Assembly: GCA_001567485.1 (NCBI GenBank)
Contig: JZRA01000068.1
Span: 186,001-250,000, forward strand
Length of the DNA: 64,000 nucleotides
Reading direction: 5' to 3'
Origin: Chloroflexi bacterium OLB13
GTDB taxonomy: Bacteria > Chloroflexota > Anaerolineae > Aggregatilineales > Phototrophicaceae
Shown: piece by piece, positions 36,708 through 47,172 of the stretch
Layout of the letters: every line of letters starts with the position of its first letter
Numbering within the stretch: position 1 is the stretch's first letter
Translations under genes and position numbers: made by a program
Notes under the pieces: generated by a model
What the model was told of the DNA's origin: nothing
Database searches by the model: none
What the model saw: only the letters and a program-made list of their open reading frames with translations

Positions 36708-39254
36708 CTACGCTTCGGCGGCCGGTTCAGCCGCGGCCTCGTCAGATTCGCCCGATCCGCCGTTCTCATCAACCGGATCGGGCGGCACGAACCGCGGCGT
36801 CACCGTGACGACTTTAGCGATCTGCTCGTCTTTGCGATCCATCGACATCAGGATGTCACCGCCGGGCCGGCCGCGAATCACCTGCGGGATGCGTTTGGCC
36901 GACAGCTTGACGGCCTTGCCGCGATTGCTCAACAGGTACAGGGCGCCATCCGCGTCGATAACGCCCGCCGCCGCAAGCTCGCGGCTGGACTTGGGCAGGC
37001 GCATGGTGATGACCCCGCCGCCAGCGCGTCCCTGCTGCGGATAGTCAGACACCGCCGAGAGCTTGGCAACGGCGTCATCGCTGACCGAGACGACGTACTG
37101 CCCGTCCGTGACGGCATGGGCGCTGACCACCCGCGCGCGGTCGTTCGGGAGCTTGATGCCTTTCATGCCGCCGGCAGGAAGTCCGGTCGGGCGCACATCC
37201 TTTTCCGAGAAACGAATGGCTTGGGCGGCCGAACTGGACAGCAGGATGTCGTTCGCCCCGGTCGTCGTGAATGCCCAGCCGAGCGCATCGTCTTCGGCGA
37301 CGTTCATCACCGTGAACGGTTTCATCACCAGACCGGGCAGGTCGGACAGGCGGATGCGCTTGACTAACCCCTGCGTCGTCGCCATGAACAGATAGCCCGT
37401 CTCAGCGCCGGCGGGCAGGCTCAATACCGCGGCCAGCTCGTCGGATGAACTCAGCGGGCACAATTCATGGAACATCGGCGCGCCCGCGATATCCTCAAGT
37501 TCGGGGATCTGCTGCATCGGCACGGTGGCGCATTGGCCGCGCGTCGTGACGAGATACACGACGTGATTTCCAGAGCCTTCGACGAGTTCGCGCGGTGGAT
37601 CCTTGACGTCGGCGGCCACGCGCGGCGCCTGCTGGCCGGTCATCCGCGCAATCCGCCCGCTGTGGCTGACCGCCAGCAAGACCGGTTCCTCAGGCAGAAA
37701 GAGCGCTTCAGCGGCCCCAACGCCTGCGGTGCTGTCCACGATGACGGTGCGGCGCTTATCGCCGTACGCCGCGCGCACGTCACGCAGTTCCTGCGCGATC
37801 ACGCCGCGCATCTGCGGCTGGCTTTCCAGCAGCCCTTCCAGATACGCGATCAGCCTGAGCTTCTCGTCGTATTCCTCTTGAATCTTGGCTCGTTCAAGGG
37901 CAGCGAGGCGGCGCAGCTGCATATCGAGGATGGCCTGCGCCTGCTCGTCGGTGATGCCGAGCAGCTTGATGAGGCCCTGCCGCGCGGCGTCCGCATCAGC
38001 CGCCGACCGGATCGTGCGGATCACCTTGTCGATTGCGTCGATGGCCTTGAGCAGCCCTTCGAGGATGTGAGCGCGAGCGCGCGCCTTGCCGAGGTCGTAC
38101 ACGCTGCGGCGGCGCACAATCTCCAGCCGGTGGTCGAGATACACGCGCAGCATCTGCTTGAGCGAGAGGATACGGGGCTCGTCGTGGACAAGCGCGAGCA
38201 TGATGATGCCGAACGTCTCTTGAAGCTGGGTGAGCTTGTACATGCGCGCCAGCACCTCAGCCGCATCGACGCCGCGCTGCAGCTCGATGACCAGCCGCAA
38301 TCCCTGCCGGTCGGACTCGTCGCGCAGATCGGACAATCCTTCCAGCTTGCCTTCGCGCACGAGATAGGCGATGCGCTCGACCAGCGACGTCTTGTTGACC
38401 TGATACGGCAGTTCGGTGACGATGATGCGCTGTTTGCCGCGCCCCATGTCTTCGATGTGCGCCTTAGCGCGGATGGTGATCTTGCCACGGCCAGTTGCGT
38501 AAGCAGAGACCAGCGGATTGTCGCCGTCCTCCTCAACGCCGTCCTCATGGTGATAGACAAGGCCGCCGGTCGGGAAGTCCGGCCCCTTGATGAACTGCAT
38601 CAAGTCGTTGGTCGTCAGGTCTTCATACGAGTCCCAGCGGTCGAGCATGTAGATCAGCGCATCGACCACCTCGCCGAGGTTGTGCGGCGGGATGTTGGTG
38701 CTCATGCCGACCGCGATGCCGGTGGCCCCGTTGACCAACAGGTTCGGCACTGTGGAGGGCAGGACGAGCGGCTCTTGCAGACTGCCATCGAAGTTATCGC
38801 CGAAGTCGACGGTGTCCTTGTCGATGTCGGCCATCAGCTCGTCGCCGACCTCGGCCATGCGGGCCTCGGTATAGCGCATCGCCGCGGCGCTGTCCCCGTC
38901 GATGCTGCCGAAGTTGCCCTGACCGTCGACCAGTGTGTACCGCATGGCGAAGTTCTGCGCCATGCGCACCAGCGACTCATACACAGCCCCGTCACCGTGC
39001 GGGTGATACTTGCCCAGCACCTCGCCGACGATACGCGCCGATTTCTTATAAGGCGTATTGGCCCGCACGCCCATGTCGTACATGGCGTACAGGATGCGGC
39101 GGTGAACCGGCTTGAGTCCATCGCGCGCATCAGGAAGCGCGCGCGAAACGATCACGCTCATCGCATAATCGATGTAGGCGTCGCGCATTTCCTGTTCAAT
39201 CGTGATCTGACGGGTGTGTCCGTTATCCATAGGAATCAGGGCGTCCTGTAACAT
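36708..39254 (-). CDS. gyrA: DNA gyrase/topoisomerase IV subunit A
   Basis: The breakage-reunion subunit of a type IIA topoisomerase, 848 residues. The winged-helix region has the catalytic Tyr128 in [10 protein letters not shown]. The quinolone-binding helix reads [13 protein letters not shown], so the positions matching E. coli Ser83 and Asp87 are Gly89 and Glu93. The C-terminal pinwheel (about 530-820) has six blade-like repeats; the GyrA box, normally QRRGGKG, is here QQGRAGGG at 740-747. An acidic tail ends the protein. The weak box leaves topoisomerase IV ParC as an alternative. The start is ATG 39254, or the in-frame ATG at 39230. Confidence 0.92.
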   Translation of the reverse strand: MLQDALIPMDNGHTRQITIEQEMRDAYIDYAMSVIVSRALPDARDGLKPVHRRILYAMYDMGVRANTPYKKSARIVGEVLGKYHPHGDGAVYESLVRMAQNFAMRYTLVDGQGNFGSIDGDSAAAMRYTEARMAEVGDELMADIDKDTVDFGDNFDGSLQEPLVLPSTVPNLLVNGATGIAVGMSTNIPPHNLGEVVDALIYMLDRWDSYEDLTTNDLMQFIKGPDFPTGGLVYHHEDGVEEDGDNPLVSAYATGRGKITIRAKAHIEDMGRGKQRIIVTELPYQVNKTSLVERIAYLVREGKLEGLSDLRDESDRQGLRLVIELQRGVDAAEVLARMYKLTQLQETFGIIMLALVHDEPRILSLKQMLRVYLDHRLEIVRRRSVYDLGKARARAHILEGLLKAIDAIDKVIRTIRSAADADAARQGLIKLLGITDEQAQAILDMQLRRLAALERAKIQEEYDEKLRLIAYLEGLLESQPQMRGVIAQELRDVRAAYGDKRRTVIVDSTAGVGAAEALFLPEEPVLLAVSHSGRIARMTGQQAPRVAADVKDPPRELVEGSGNHVVYLVTTRGQCATVPMQQIPELEDIAGAPMFHELCPLSSSDELAAVLSLPAGAETGYLFMATTQGLVKRIRLSDLPGLVMKPFTVMNVAEDDALGWAFTTTGANDILLSSSAAQAIRFSEKDVRPTGLPAGGMKGIKLPNDRARVVSAHAVTDGQYVVSVSDDAVAKLSAVSDYPQQGRAGGGVITMRLPKSSRELAAAGVIDADGALYLLSNRGKAVKLSAKRIPQVIRGRPGGDILMSMDRKDEQIAKVVTVTPRFVPPDPVDENGGSGESDEAAAEPAAEA

Positions 39255-39441
39255 GGTTCGTGACCGGCGCGGTCGCCGCGTAGTCTAGCGCAAACGAACG
39301 ATCCGGTGAATAGCAGAAATTATGTTCTATTGTAGCATAAACGGCGGGGAATCGCACGAGTAGCGCGGCCTGTACATGCTGGAACGTCCGCCTAACGTTA
39401 TGGTAGACTGCGCACGATACACCACTGAGATGGAACGCTGA

Positions 39442-40899
39442 ATGCGACAACTCGCAACCCTTCTGCTGCTGCTGACGTGTGTCGGCTGTTCGCTTCTGCC
39501 ACAGCCTAACGTGCTGATTGTGACGCCGACCCCGCAGGACAGCGGCCCGACGGCGATCAGCACGCTTGCGCCGCAGGTACGGCCGACCGATACGCGCGCG
39601 CCCATCACTCTTGGGCCTGCGGTCGGCGCGGATTACACGATCGAGCCGACGGCGACACCGCGCTTCACGGCTGGCCCGCCGACCGAGACCGTGCCGCCGC
39701 GTCCCTCGACCTTCACGCCGGGGCCAAGCTGGACGCCGATCCCGACACGCCCGACGACCTCACCGACTCCCGATCCGCTGGCGGGGCCGCCGACGCTGAC
39801 CGCCACGCCGATCCCGCAGCTCGACAGCTCACGCATGGGCATTCAGCTTGCGAGCAACATGGGGCGGGTCGAGTGGGATGCCAGCCTGACCCGCGCCAAA
39901 GAGTTAGGCGTGAAATGGATCAAGGTGCAGGTCGACTGGAATTTTCTTCAGCCGAACGGCTACGATCCGGGCGAAGATCGGCTCAACACGTTCCTGATCA
40001 ACATCGAAACGGCCGATCAGTTCGGTTTCAAAATCCTGTTCAGCGTGGCGAAGGCCCCGAATTGGGCGCGTTCGACCAACGAATCATCTGGCCCGCCTAA
40101 CGATCCGCAAGAACTGGGTAACTTCTTGACCCTGCTGCTTCAGACCAAGATGGGGCCGATTGTGGACGCCATCGAGGTCTGGAACGAGCCGAACCTGAAG
40201 ATCGACTGGGTGACCGACCAGTATCCGTTCACCGGCGCGGGGTACATGCGGCTGTTCGGCCCGGCCTACGGCGCGATCCGCGGTTATCGCAGCGACATTA
40301 TCATCGTGACGGCCGGGCTGGCGCCCACCGGCAACAGCGACGGCACGCGCAATGACCGCGAGTATTTGCAGGAGATGTACGACGCCGGCCTCGGCCGCTA
40401 TCAGGACATCGTGATCGGCGTGCATCCGTATGGATGGGCCAATCCGCCCGACGCGCGCTGCTGTGACCCATCCGCCGCGCGTGGATGGGACGATCAACCG
40501 CAGTTCTTCTTTCTCGACACGCTTGAGGACACGCGGGCGATCCTGAACCGCAACGGTCATGGCAGCGTCCCGATGTGGGTGACGGAGTTCGGTTGGACGT
40601 CGTGGGACGATCTCGGCGTCGGGATACCTGACCCGCAGGCCGACAACTTGTGGATGACCGAGAACTCGCCGATCGAACAGGCCAACTACGCCATCCGCGC
40701 GTTCGAGATCGGGCTGTCCCGCCCGGATGTCGGCGTGATGTTCCTGTGGAACTTGAATTACGCCAATCCGTTTACGCTGGCGAACCGTGACGAGATCGCG
40801 GGTTACAGCCTGCTGGTCATGGCGGACGACTACGTGCAGTACACCAAGGCCCGGCCGCTGTTCTATATGCTGCCGCAAGCCGCCCGCAGTCAGCCGTGA
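39442..40899 (+). CDS. Secreted glycoside hydrolase-like protein (clan GH-A type barrel)
   Basis: A 485-residue exported protein. The N-terminus is a signal peptide ending in CVGC, a possible but weak lipobox (Cys16). A Thr/Pro-rich linker covers about 25-125. The rest is a TIM barrel like GH5/GH39 enzymes, with WNEPN (Glu249, acid/base) and TEFGW (Glu382, nucleophile) at the ends of strands 4 and 7. Substrate is unknown. It overlaps the next gene by four bases (GTGA), so it forms an operon with the GT39-like membrane protein and the propeller protein. Confidence 0.85.
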   Translation: MRQLATLLLLLTCVGCSLLPQPNVLIVTPTPQDSGPTAISTLAPQVRPTDTRAPITLGPAVGADYTIEPTATPRFTAGPPTETVPPRPSTFTPGPSWTPIPTRPTTSPTPDPLAGPPTLTATPIPQLDSSRMGIQLASNMGRVEWDASLTRAKELGVKWIKVQVDWNFLQPNGYDPGEDRLNTFLINIETADQFGFKILFSVAKAPNWARSTNESSGPPNDPQELGNFLTLLLQTKMGPIVDAIEVWNEPNLKIDWVTDQYPFTGAGYMRLFGPAYGAIRGYRSDIIIVTAGLAPTGNSDGTRNDREYLQEMYDAGLGRYQDIVIGVHPYGWANPPDARCCDPSAARGWDDQPQFFFLDTLEDTRAILNRNGHGSVPMWVTEFGWTSWDDLGVGIPDPQADNLWMTENSPIEQANYAIRAFEIGLSRPDVGVMFLWNLNYANPFTLANRDEIAGYSLLVMADDYVQYTKARPLFYMLPQAARSQP

Positions 40900-42877
40900 C
40901 TCGTGGCTGGGGGCTGATCGCAGCCGCTGCGATTCTCCTGCTGGCGGGCGTGCTGCGTTTCGCCGCGTTTGGCGAGACGCCTCCCGGCCTCCAGCACGAC
41001 GAGATGTTCAAGGCGCTGGAGGCACGTCAACTGCTTTCAGCCGGGGATTTCCGGGTGTTTTACCCGTCGAATCAGGGGCACGAAGGCGGCTACGTGTGGC
41101 TGCTGGCGGTCTCGACGGCGCTTCTCGGCGCGAACGTCGTGGCGATCAAGTTTCCGGCGTTCGTCATGGGCATGCTGACCGTCGCGCTGACGATGCGCTT
41201 GGGCGCTCGCCTCGGTGGCCGCGCGGTTGGCCTCGCTGTCGGCGGCCTGCTCGCCGTGAGCATGTGGGGCATCTTCGTCAGCCGCGTCAGCCTGCGCGCC
41301 GGAATGCTTCCGGTGTTCACCGCGCTGCTGGGCTTGTGCGTGATCTCCCTCGTGCGCCGTCCGCGCGGGTTGATGGCGGTCGCGGCGGGGGCGGTGATGG
41401 GCGCGGCGCTCTACACCTATACCTCGTCGTTTGCGCTGTGGGCCGCAGCGGGCACGGCCGGGCTGATCGCGGTGGTTTCGGCGCGAGGCGCGTGGCGGCG
41501 GACGGCGGGCCGCTGGATGCTAGTCGCGGTGATCGGCGTGGCCGTCGGCCTTCCGATGATCGTCGCCCGCCTCTCCGATCCTGAAGCTTCAACCGATCCA
41601 GCACGATCACCCGCCCACTGACCGATGCGCTCGCCGGCCATCCGCAGGAGTTGATCGACAACGGGGCGCGGATCGTCGGGATGCTGGCATTCGCCGGCGA
41701 CCCGGAAGCCCGTTACAACATCCCCGGCCGGCCGCTGTTCGCGCTTCCCGTCGGACTGATCGCATACGCCGGAATTGCGGTCATTGTGTGGCGCGCGCGC
41801 CGTCGTCCAGAGTACGCGTATTGGGTCGGCATCATCGCGGCCGGGATCGTGCCGAGCCTGCTGACGGTGTCGGCTCCGGCGTATCTGCGCTTGGTCGCGC
41901 TGATGCCGGCGGTCGCGCTGGCGTTCGGGCTGGGATGTTCACTGCTGCCTGTGCGAGTCGCGCCGGCCGTGATGATCGCAGGCGTCGGGCTGACCGCCGT
42001 GCTGGACATACCGGCGTACTTCACGACGTGGACGCAGCTGCCTGAGGTGTCGGCGATTTACCGGGATGATCTCGAACAACTGGCGCGGCAGGTTAGGGAC
42101 GATGACCGGCGATGGTTGGTGAGCACGCCGGACGTCGAGCAGGACGCGCTGACGTTCTCGCTCTATGCGCCGGATGTGATGAGCCGGATCGGCTTCTTCG
42201 ACGGCGATACCACCGTCGCGCTGGGCGACGGCGCGGCGCTGGCACTCTCGTCATTGTCTCCGCTGAGCGAGCCGCACATCCCGTTCATGTCTGAAGACAT
42301 GGGCGCTGTACAAACCGGAGCGATTATCGACCAATTCGGACGGACGGCATTCGAGCGTTACGATCTTTCGTTTTCTGACGCGCTCGCTCAGCGGATCGCC
42401 GCTGCGGCGACGGCTCCGGTCTATCTCTGGCCTCAGCCGGCGCTCGAACGCGGCGATCTCGACACCTACGCGCAGCCGCTGGCGCTGCCGGTGACGTTCG
42501 GCGGTGTGGTCGAGTTGATCGGGTTTGAACTTGCCGACCGTGACATCGCAGCCGAGTTCGACGGCGTGAACCTCCAGCTTTACCTGCGGCCGCTTGCGCG
42601 TGACAGTCGTTCGCTCAGCGTGTTTGTGCATGTCCTCAGGCGTGACGGCACGATCCACGCCCAGCGCGACCTCATGGGTATGCCGGCGAATCAGTGGATC
42701 GCGGGGACGGTTGTCGTGCAGGACAATTTCGTCATCATGGGGCCGTCTAACGCGGGGCATTACGTCGTGTCGATGGGACTCTACGACACAGCAACGGGTG
42801 AACGCCTGACGATTGACGGGACGGACGGCGTGGATCATCTCTTACTGGGCCGCGTCCGGGTACGCGCGAGGGAATAA
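40896..42877 (+). CDS. GT39-like glycosyltransferase membrane protein, broken by a one-base frameshift
   Basis: A polytopic membrane protein in the GT-C/ArnT-PMT superfamily. The first part (40896 to about 41585) has LQHDEMFKAL, the acidic motif in the first outer loop, and many hydrophobic helices. The frame then ends at 41621 after unrelated residues. The second part continues in another frame from about 41585 with FNRSSTITRPL and NIPGRPLF, which is the expected continuation, to 42877. Restoring one A in GAAGC at 41583-41587 would join them into about 660 residues. These proteins transfer sugars from polyprenyl-phosphate carriers. The start is a GTG overlapping the previous stop. Confidence 0.85.
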
Positions 42878-42878
42878 C

Positions 42879-44309
42879 GTGCGGCGTTTCATGCTCGCAA
42901 TAGTGTTGAGTCTGGTGCTCGGCTCGATCATCTCGGCGCAAGCGATTCGTCTGCCCGCGCGGCTCCGCCTTTCGCCGGAAGCGGTGGTCGATGCGTCGCT
43001 GTACATGGCGCGTTCGATCCGCGCCGACCGCGTGTTGTGGTCGCCGGGGGGATCACTGCTGGCCGTCGTCGACGACGTGGACGTGCTGCTGTTTCCGGTC
43101 GCGGACTGGGCCGCTGAGCCGATCCGCCTTCGCAGCGCACAGCCAGTTGTCGACCTCACGTTCAGCCGGTCGGGGGCGCTGCTGTATGTCGCACAGGCCG
43201 GCAGTATCACGGCGTGGAGCGTCGACACGGGCGCGAGCGCGGAACGCTACGTGGTCGATGCGCGCCGCATCGCGGTGAGTCCGGATGACTCGCGGTTGGC
43301 GGTGCTGACGCGACAGTCCACGGTGGATGTCATCTCAGTAGCAGATCGCTCGGTGGTGAGCATGCCGGTCACGCCTCCCGCCGAGGGGGTCGCGTTCTCT
43401 CGCGACGGTCGGTTCGTCATCGTCTCGGATGGCTTGGGCGGTGGGAAAATTCTCGACCCCGTTCTGCGTCAATCAACCGTTTCGATGTCGCCGCTCGCGC
43501 CTCAGCAAGCCGGGCTGACGGTACTGCGCGCTGTGGCGGTTCCGGCGGGGCAGCGGTCGCTTGTGACGCAGGTCGCGGTTGGCCCGGCCGCCTTTGCCCG
43601 CCGCGCGGTCGATGACGGCGCGGTAGAGGCCGAATATGCGCTGCCGGCCGCGTTCAGCCGGGTGTATGGCTGGGACGTCAATCCGCGCAGTGGCCTGCTG
43701 GTGGGCGCGGGGATCGGGCGCGCGCCGGAACAGAGCGCCGTCGTCGTGTGGCATTACAGCGACGCCTTTGCTATCGAAACCCTCGCGCACCCCGGCGTGC
43801 GTGATGTCGCCATCAGCCCGGACGGCACGCTGATTGCATCGGTCGGCGGCGGGGCGCTGCGCTTGTGGGCCGCCGGGGAGTCGAGCCTCGATGCCGCTGT
43901 GCTCGCCGGTCTCAGCCAAGTGAACGTGGTCGCCGCGTGTTCCGATCTAGATGTGCGGCCGAGCGCCGCGCCGCCTGTCGGCGGGCAGACGGTCAGTATG
44001 GTCTGGAGCTGGTACGCAGCAACCGAGGCGCAGGTGCTCGACTATCTTGACGCCGGGATGTTCGCGCTGACGCTGGACGGAATTGTCGTCCGTCCGTGGA
44101 TATTTGTCTCGCGCGTTGCGCCCGACGCGGCCAATGGTGGCGATCCGACCGTGTATCTCTATGCGCCGGTCGGCACGCTGGGGTCAGGTACGCACTGGAC
44201 GACGATTGACGTGACGTGGGCGCGCCCCATCAGTGACGGGTATGCGGAGTACGGGCCGGGAACGCCGAACCCCAGCGATGGCGGGTCGTGCTCGTTTACG
44301 GCGCAGTAG
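42879..44309 (+). CDS. Exported WD40/propeller-like protein
   Basis: A 476-residue protein starting at GTG 42879 behind GAGGGA, one base after the previous stop. A signal-like hydrophobic segment (about 4-22) is followed by propeller-type repeats with the patterns VLWSPGGSLLAVVDD, IAVSPDDSRLAVLTR, VAFSRDGRFVIVSDG and VAISPDGTLIASVGG. The last 120 residues form a separate beta-rich part. No catalytic motif is visible. It completes the GH-GT39 operon and overlaps the end of the convergent MFS gene by 14 bases. Confidence 0.8.
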   Translation: MRRFMLAIVLSLVLGSIISAQAIRLPARLRLSPEAVVDASLYMARSIRADRVLWSPGGSLLAVVDDVDVLLFPVADWAAEPIRLRSAQPVVDLTFSRSGALLYVAQAGSITAWSVDTGASAERYVVDARRIAVSPDDSRLAVLTRQSTVDVISVADRSVVSMPVTPPAEGVAFSRDGRFVIVSDGLGGGKILDPVLRQSTVSMSPLAPQQAGLTVLRAVAVPAGQRSLVTQVAVGPAAFARRAVDDGAVEAEYALPAAFSRVYGWDVNPRSGLLVGAGIGRAPEQSAVVVWHYSDAFAIETLAHPGVRDVAISPDGTLIASVGGGALRLWAAGESSLDAAVLAGLSQVNVVAACSDLDVRPSAAPPVGGQTVSMVWSWYAATEAQVLDYLDAGMFALTLDGIVVRPWIFVSRVAPDAANGGDPTVYLYAPVGTLGSGTHWTTIDVTWARPISDGYAEYGPGTPNPSDGGSCSFTAQ

Positions 44310-45482
44310 CTGGCCGGACGATCAGCGCGGCCCGGACGCCGCGCAGGCTCATCAGCGCGGCCGCCGTCATCAGGGCCGAGATGACCAGCACGAGTATCGT
44401 CATGGGGGTGGGGCCGAGACGCTCAAGGAAGATACCCATCAGCGGCGGGACGGCCATGCCGCCGAAGCTGCCCGCCGCCCCGATCACCGATGCGGCCGAG
44501 CCTGCCGCCGACTTGAACCGTTGGGCGAGCAGCGCGAAGCGGCCGGATAGATCGGGCCGAAGGCGAAGCCGAGCAGCAGAGTCGCAAGCACGATCAGCGG
44601 CGCGCTGCCGCCATGAAAGACGTAGAGCGCGGCGGCGAGCGTGGACAGCACGACCCCCAATACGAACTGTCGCTCGAACGAAACCCGCGTCCCGACAGCG
44701 GTCATAATGAGCCGCGAGGCCATGAACGCCACAAAGTAGAAACTGGTCAGCACGCCGCCTTGTTCACGGTCGAACACGCCGAGGTTGAAAGTGAATTCGG
44801 TCGTCCACCCTCCCACGCCCACCTCGATGCCGACATACAGCAAGAATACGGCCGCCAGCAGCCAGAGCGTTGGCGAACGGAAAATGCTGCGTTCGCCCGC
44901 CGGCCGTGTTTCCTCGCGCAGATTGCGCGGGGCGACGAGGGTCAGTATTGGCAGTGCGATTAGCAGCAGCACGACCGCCAGCCAGAACACCGCGATGCCG
45001 CTGCCCACCTGCTGATTGGCTTGCACGGCGAGCAGTGGGCCAGCGACAGCGCCGAGGCTGAACACAAAGTGCAGCGAGTTGAGGGGGCGTGCGGCATCCT
45101 CACGATACAGGCGCAGAATCATGAGCTGGCCGCCGATGTCAAGGAAGCCGCCGCCAAGCCCGAACATCGCCGCGCCGATCAGCAGCGCCGCGAGGGACTC
45201 ACCGAGTGCCAGCGCGCCGATGCCTAACGTGAACAGGGCTACCCCGACCAGCACAGGCGGGCGTGACGAGAACCGGTCAATCGCGGGGCCGGCGAGGATG
45301 GTGGACACGAGGCCAAGCAGAAACTGCGCGGTGAACAGCATACCGAGCGATTCGATGGACGCGCCGGTCTTGGTGGAAAATTCGTTGAGCAGCGGGCCAA
45401 CGCTCGCGATCTCAACGCCGTACACGATGAATGGAAGCCACAGGCTCATCAGAGTCCAGCGGCGGTTTGCTGTGGAGGTCAT
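44296..45482 (-). CDS. MFS transporter, broken by a one-base frameshift
   Basis: A major facilitator of about 395 residues with twelve expected helices. The frame from 45482 gives ten to eleven helices, then diverges after FGPIYPAA and stops at 44484. The frame to 44296 continues with FALLAQRFK, SAAGSAAS and the last helices (GAAGSFGGMAVPPLMGIF). One missing T in the minus-strand run at 44537-44538 would join them. It resembles the fucose/sugar-permease-like MFS group; substrate is unknown. Confidence 0.85.
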
Positions 45483-45918
45483 GGGATGGATCCGTTTGAT
45501 CGAGAGTCAGACCGTCGATCGTCCGGGCTGATCGACGTTCGCTGCACGGACGATGGTTGGAAGGCGTTGAACACGATGTCAGGACAGCCCGAAATTGCCC
45601 TGACTTCGATGGGCGCAGTATGGTTGCGATGACGTTAGCGCAGATGAGGGCTGACCATCAAGATCCACAGTCCGCTGCACGCTGCACAGTTGTGCCGGCA
45701 CATACCGACTTTCCGGCGGGTGCGACAGCCGGCACTGCGACCGCCATGCGGAAACCTGTGTGGCGAACAACGGAGATTTGCCGGACTTGCTTGTGCATGT
45801 GTACAATCGCTGTACGCCTTAAACAGTGCTTAACAGCGTGATGACCTGCGCATAACGACGGTTCTGCTAGAGTAGGGGCCGGTTCGTCTGGCGGGTCGGA
45901 AGACAGTGGGGACAGCTT
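45483..45918. other. 436-base divergent intergenic region
   Basis: It lies between the MFS gene (minus) and the sugar ABC operon (plus). No supported coding sequence is present. It contains the promoter/operator candidate at 45778-45815 and a leader of about 105 bases. Confidence 0.5.
45778..45815 (+). promoter_or_regulatory. Promoter with overlapping palindromic operator for the second sugar ABC operon
   Basis: TTGCCG (45778-45783) and TACAAT (45802-45807) are 18 bases apart. The -10 lies inside the palindrome GTACA-5 bases-TGTAC (45801-45815), which could bind a dimeric repressor such as a LacI- or GntR-type regulator. No regulator gene is adjacent. Confidence 0.4.
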
Positions 45919-47172
45919 GTGACTGTCACTGAGCAACATACAACGGCCAGCACATCCTCTTCCGCATCGGCGAAGGGCTGGCTTTCGTACTTGAGGCATC
46001 AGCGAACCACCGAGAACATCACCGGCTGGCTGTTTGTCGCACCTGCGGTGATCCTGATCTTCATTTTCGGTATCTTCCCGATTGGCTACGCCGCCTACAT
46101 GAGCATCCATACGTGGCGTATCCGGCAGGGCGCGATCTTGTGCGATCCTGAGGCGGCCGATGTCATCGCGCTGGTACGCAGCTGCCTGAGCAATTACGAA
46201 ACAGCCGTGTTGGGCGATTGGGGCGGGGCGGCGTTGTTTGCCCTCGGCCTTGTGGTACTGTTCGGGGCCTATCTCGTCTGGACACGCCTGTTCAGTAAGC
46301 GGGATGGGGCGATCTTTGCGGTGCTGCGATTTGCCGCGGGACTGGTCGTGATCGCCGTTGCGATGACGTTGATCAGCCAAGGCTATAACACGATGATCGG
46401 CGCGCTGCGCACGCGCGATCAAGCCTTCCTCAAGGGTTTGCAAATCACGATCTACTATGCGTTCGGCAGCATCCCGCTTCAACTTGGGCTTGGCTTGCTG
46501 CTCGCTTATGTGCTGCACAGCCGAATCAAGGCGAAGGCGCTCTTCCGGACGATCTTCTTCCTTCCCTATGTGACACCGGCGGTCGCCGCGGCTGTCGTCT
46601 TTGGCACGGTGTTCAGCGCCCGCGCTACCTCGCCGATGAATCAGCTTGTGCAGTTGTTTGGCGGTGACGTCCAGCGCTGGTTGGCCGAGCCGAGGCCTTT
46701 CCTGAATGTCGTGTTCGGCTTGAACTTGGAAGGATTCATCGCGGGGCCGAGCATGGCGCTGGTGGTCGTCATCATTCTCGGCATCTGGACGTACACTGGC
46801 TATAACGCGGTGATCTTCATGGCCGGGCTTGGCAATATCCCGAAAGACCTGTACGAGGCGGCTCGCGTCGACGGCGCGACGGATTGGCATATCTTCCGCT
46901 ACGTCACGATGCCGCTGCTTTCACCGGTCACGTTCTATCTCTCCATACTCGGATTCATCGGGACGTTCACGGCGTTCAATACCCTGTTTGTGATGCGTAC
47001 GCCCACCAACGCCGGAACCCTCGATACGTCGGCGCTCGTCATCTTCGACACATTCAGGGCGCAAAACCGGTGGGCAGAGGCGACGGCGCAGGCCATCGTC
47101 CTGCTGCTGCTGGTGCTGGCGATGACGCAGATTCAGCGCAGTTTGCTAGAGAAGCGGGTGTTCTATGGCTAA
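45919..47172 (+). CDS. Sugar ABC transporter permease (UgpA/MalF-like)
   Basis: A 417-residue membrane subunit. Two additional helices at about 105-155 expand the N-terminal part, followed by the MetI-like domain with EAA loop YEAARVDGATDWHIFRYVTMPL. It starts at GTG 45919 and overlaps the next permease by eight bases. The substrate is a sugar by family; which one is unknown. No ATPase is encoded in this operon. Confidence 0.92.
   Translation: MTVTEQHTTASTSSSASAKGWLSYLRHQRTTENITGWLFVAPAVILIFIFGIFPIGYAAYMSIHTWRIRQGAILCDPEAADVIALVRSCLSNYETAVLGDWGGAALFALGLVVLFGAYLVWTRLFSKRDGAIFAVLRFAAGLVVIAVAMTLISQGYNTMIGALRTRDQAFLKGLQITIYYAFGSIPLQLGLGLLLAYVLHSRIKAKALFRTIFFLPYVTPAVAAAVVFGTVFSARATSPMNQLVQLFGGDVQRWLAEPRPFLNVVFGLNLEGFIAGPSMALVVVIILGIWTYTGYNAVIFMAGLGNIPKDLYEAARVDGATDWHIFRYVTMPLLSPVTFYLSILGFIGTFTAFNTLFVMRTPTNAGTLDTSALVIFDTFRAQNRWAEATAQAIVLLLLVLAMTQIQRSLLEKRVFYG

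Noticed and set aside
37467-39251. 594-codon frame opposite gyrA
   Set aside because: Antisense shadow of a highly conserved gene; His/Asp/Arg-rich and without motifs.
45557-45841. 94-codon frame in the 436-base gap
   Set aside because: No domain, no ribosome-binding site, and it covers the promoter/operator candidate.
45658-46890. 410-codon minus frame across the ABC promoter region
   Set aside because: It runs antisense through a clear permease gene and its composition is low in hydrophobic residues and rich in Arg, His and Asp.
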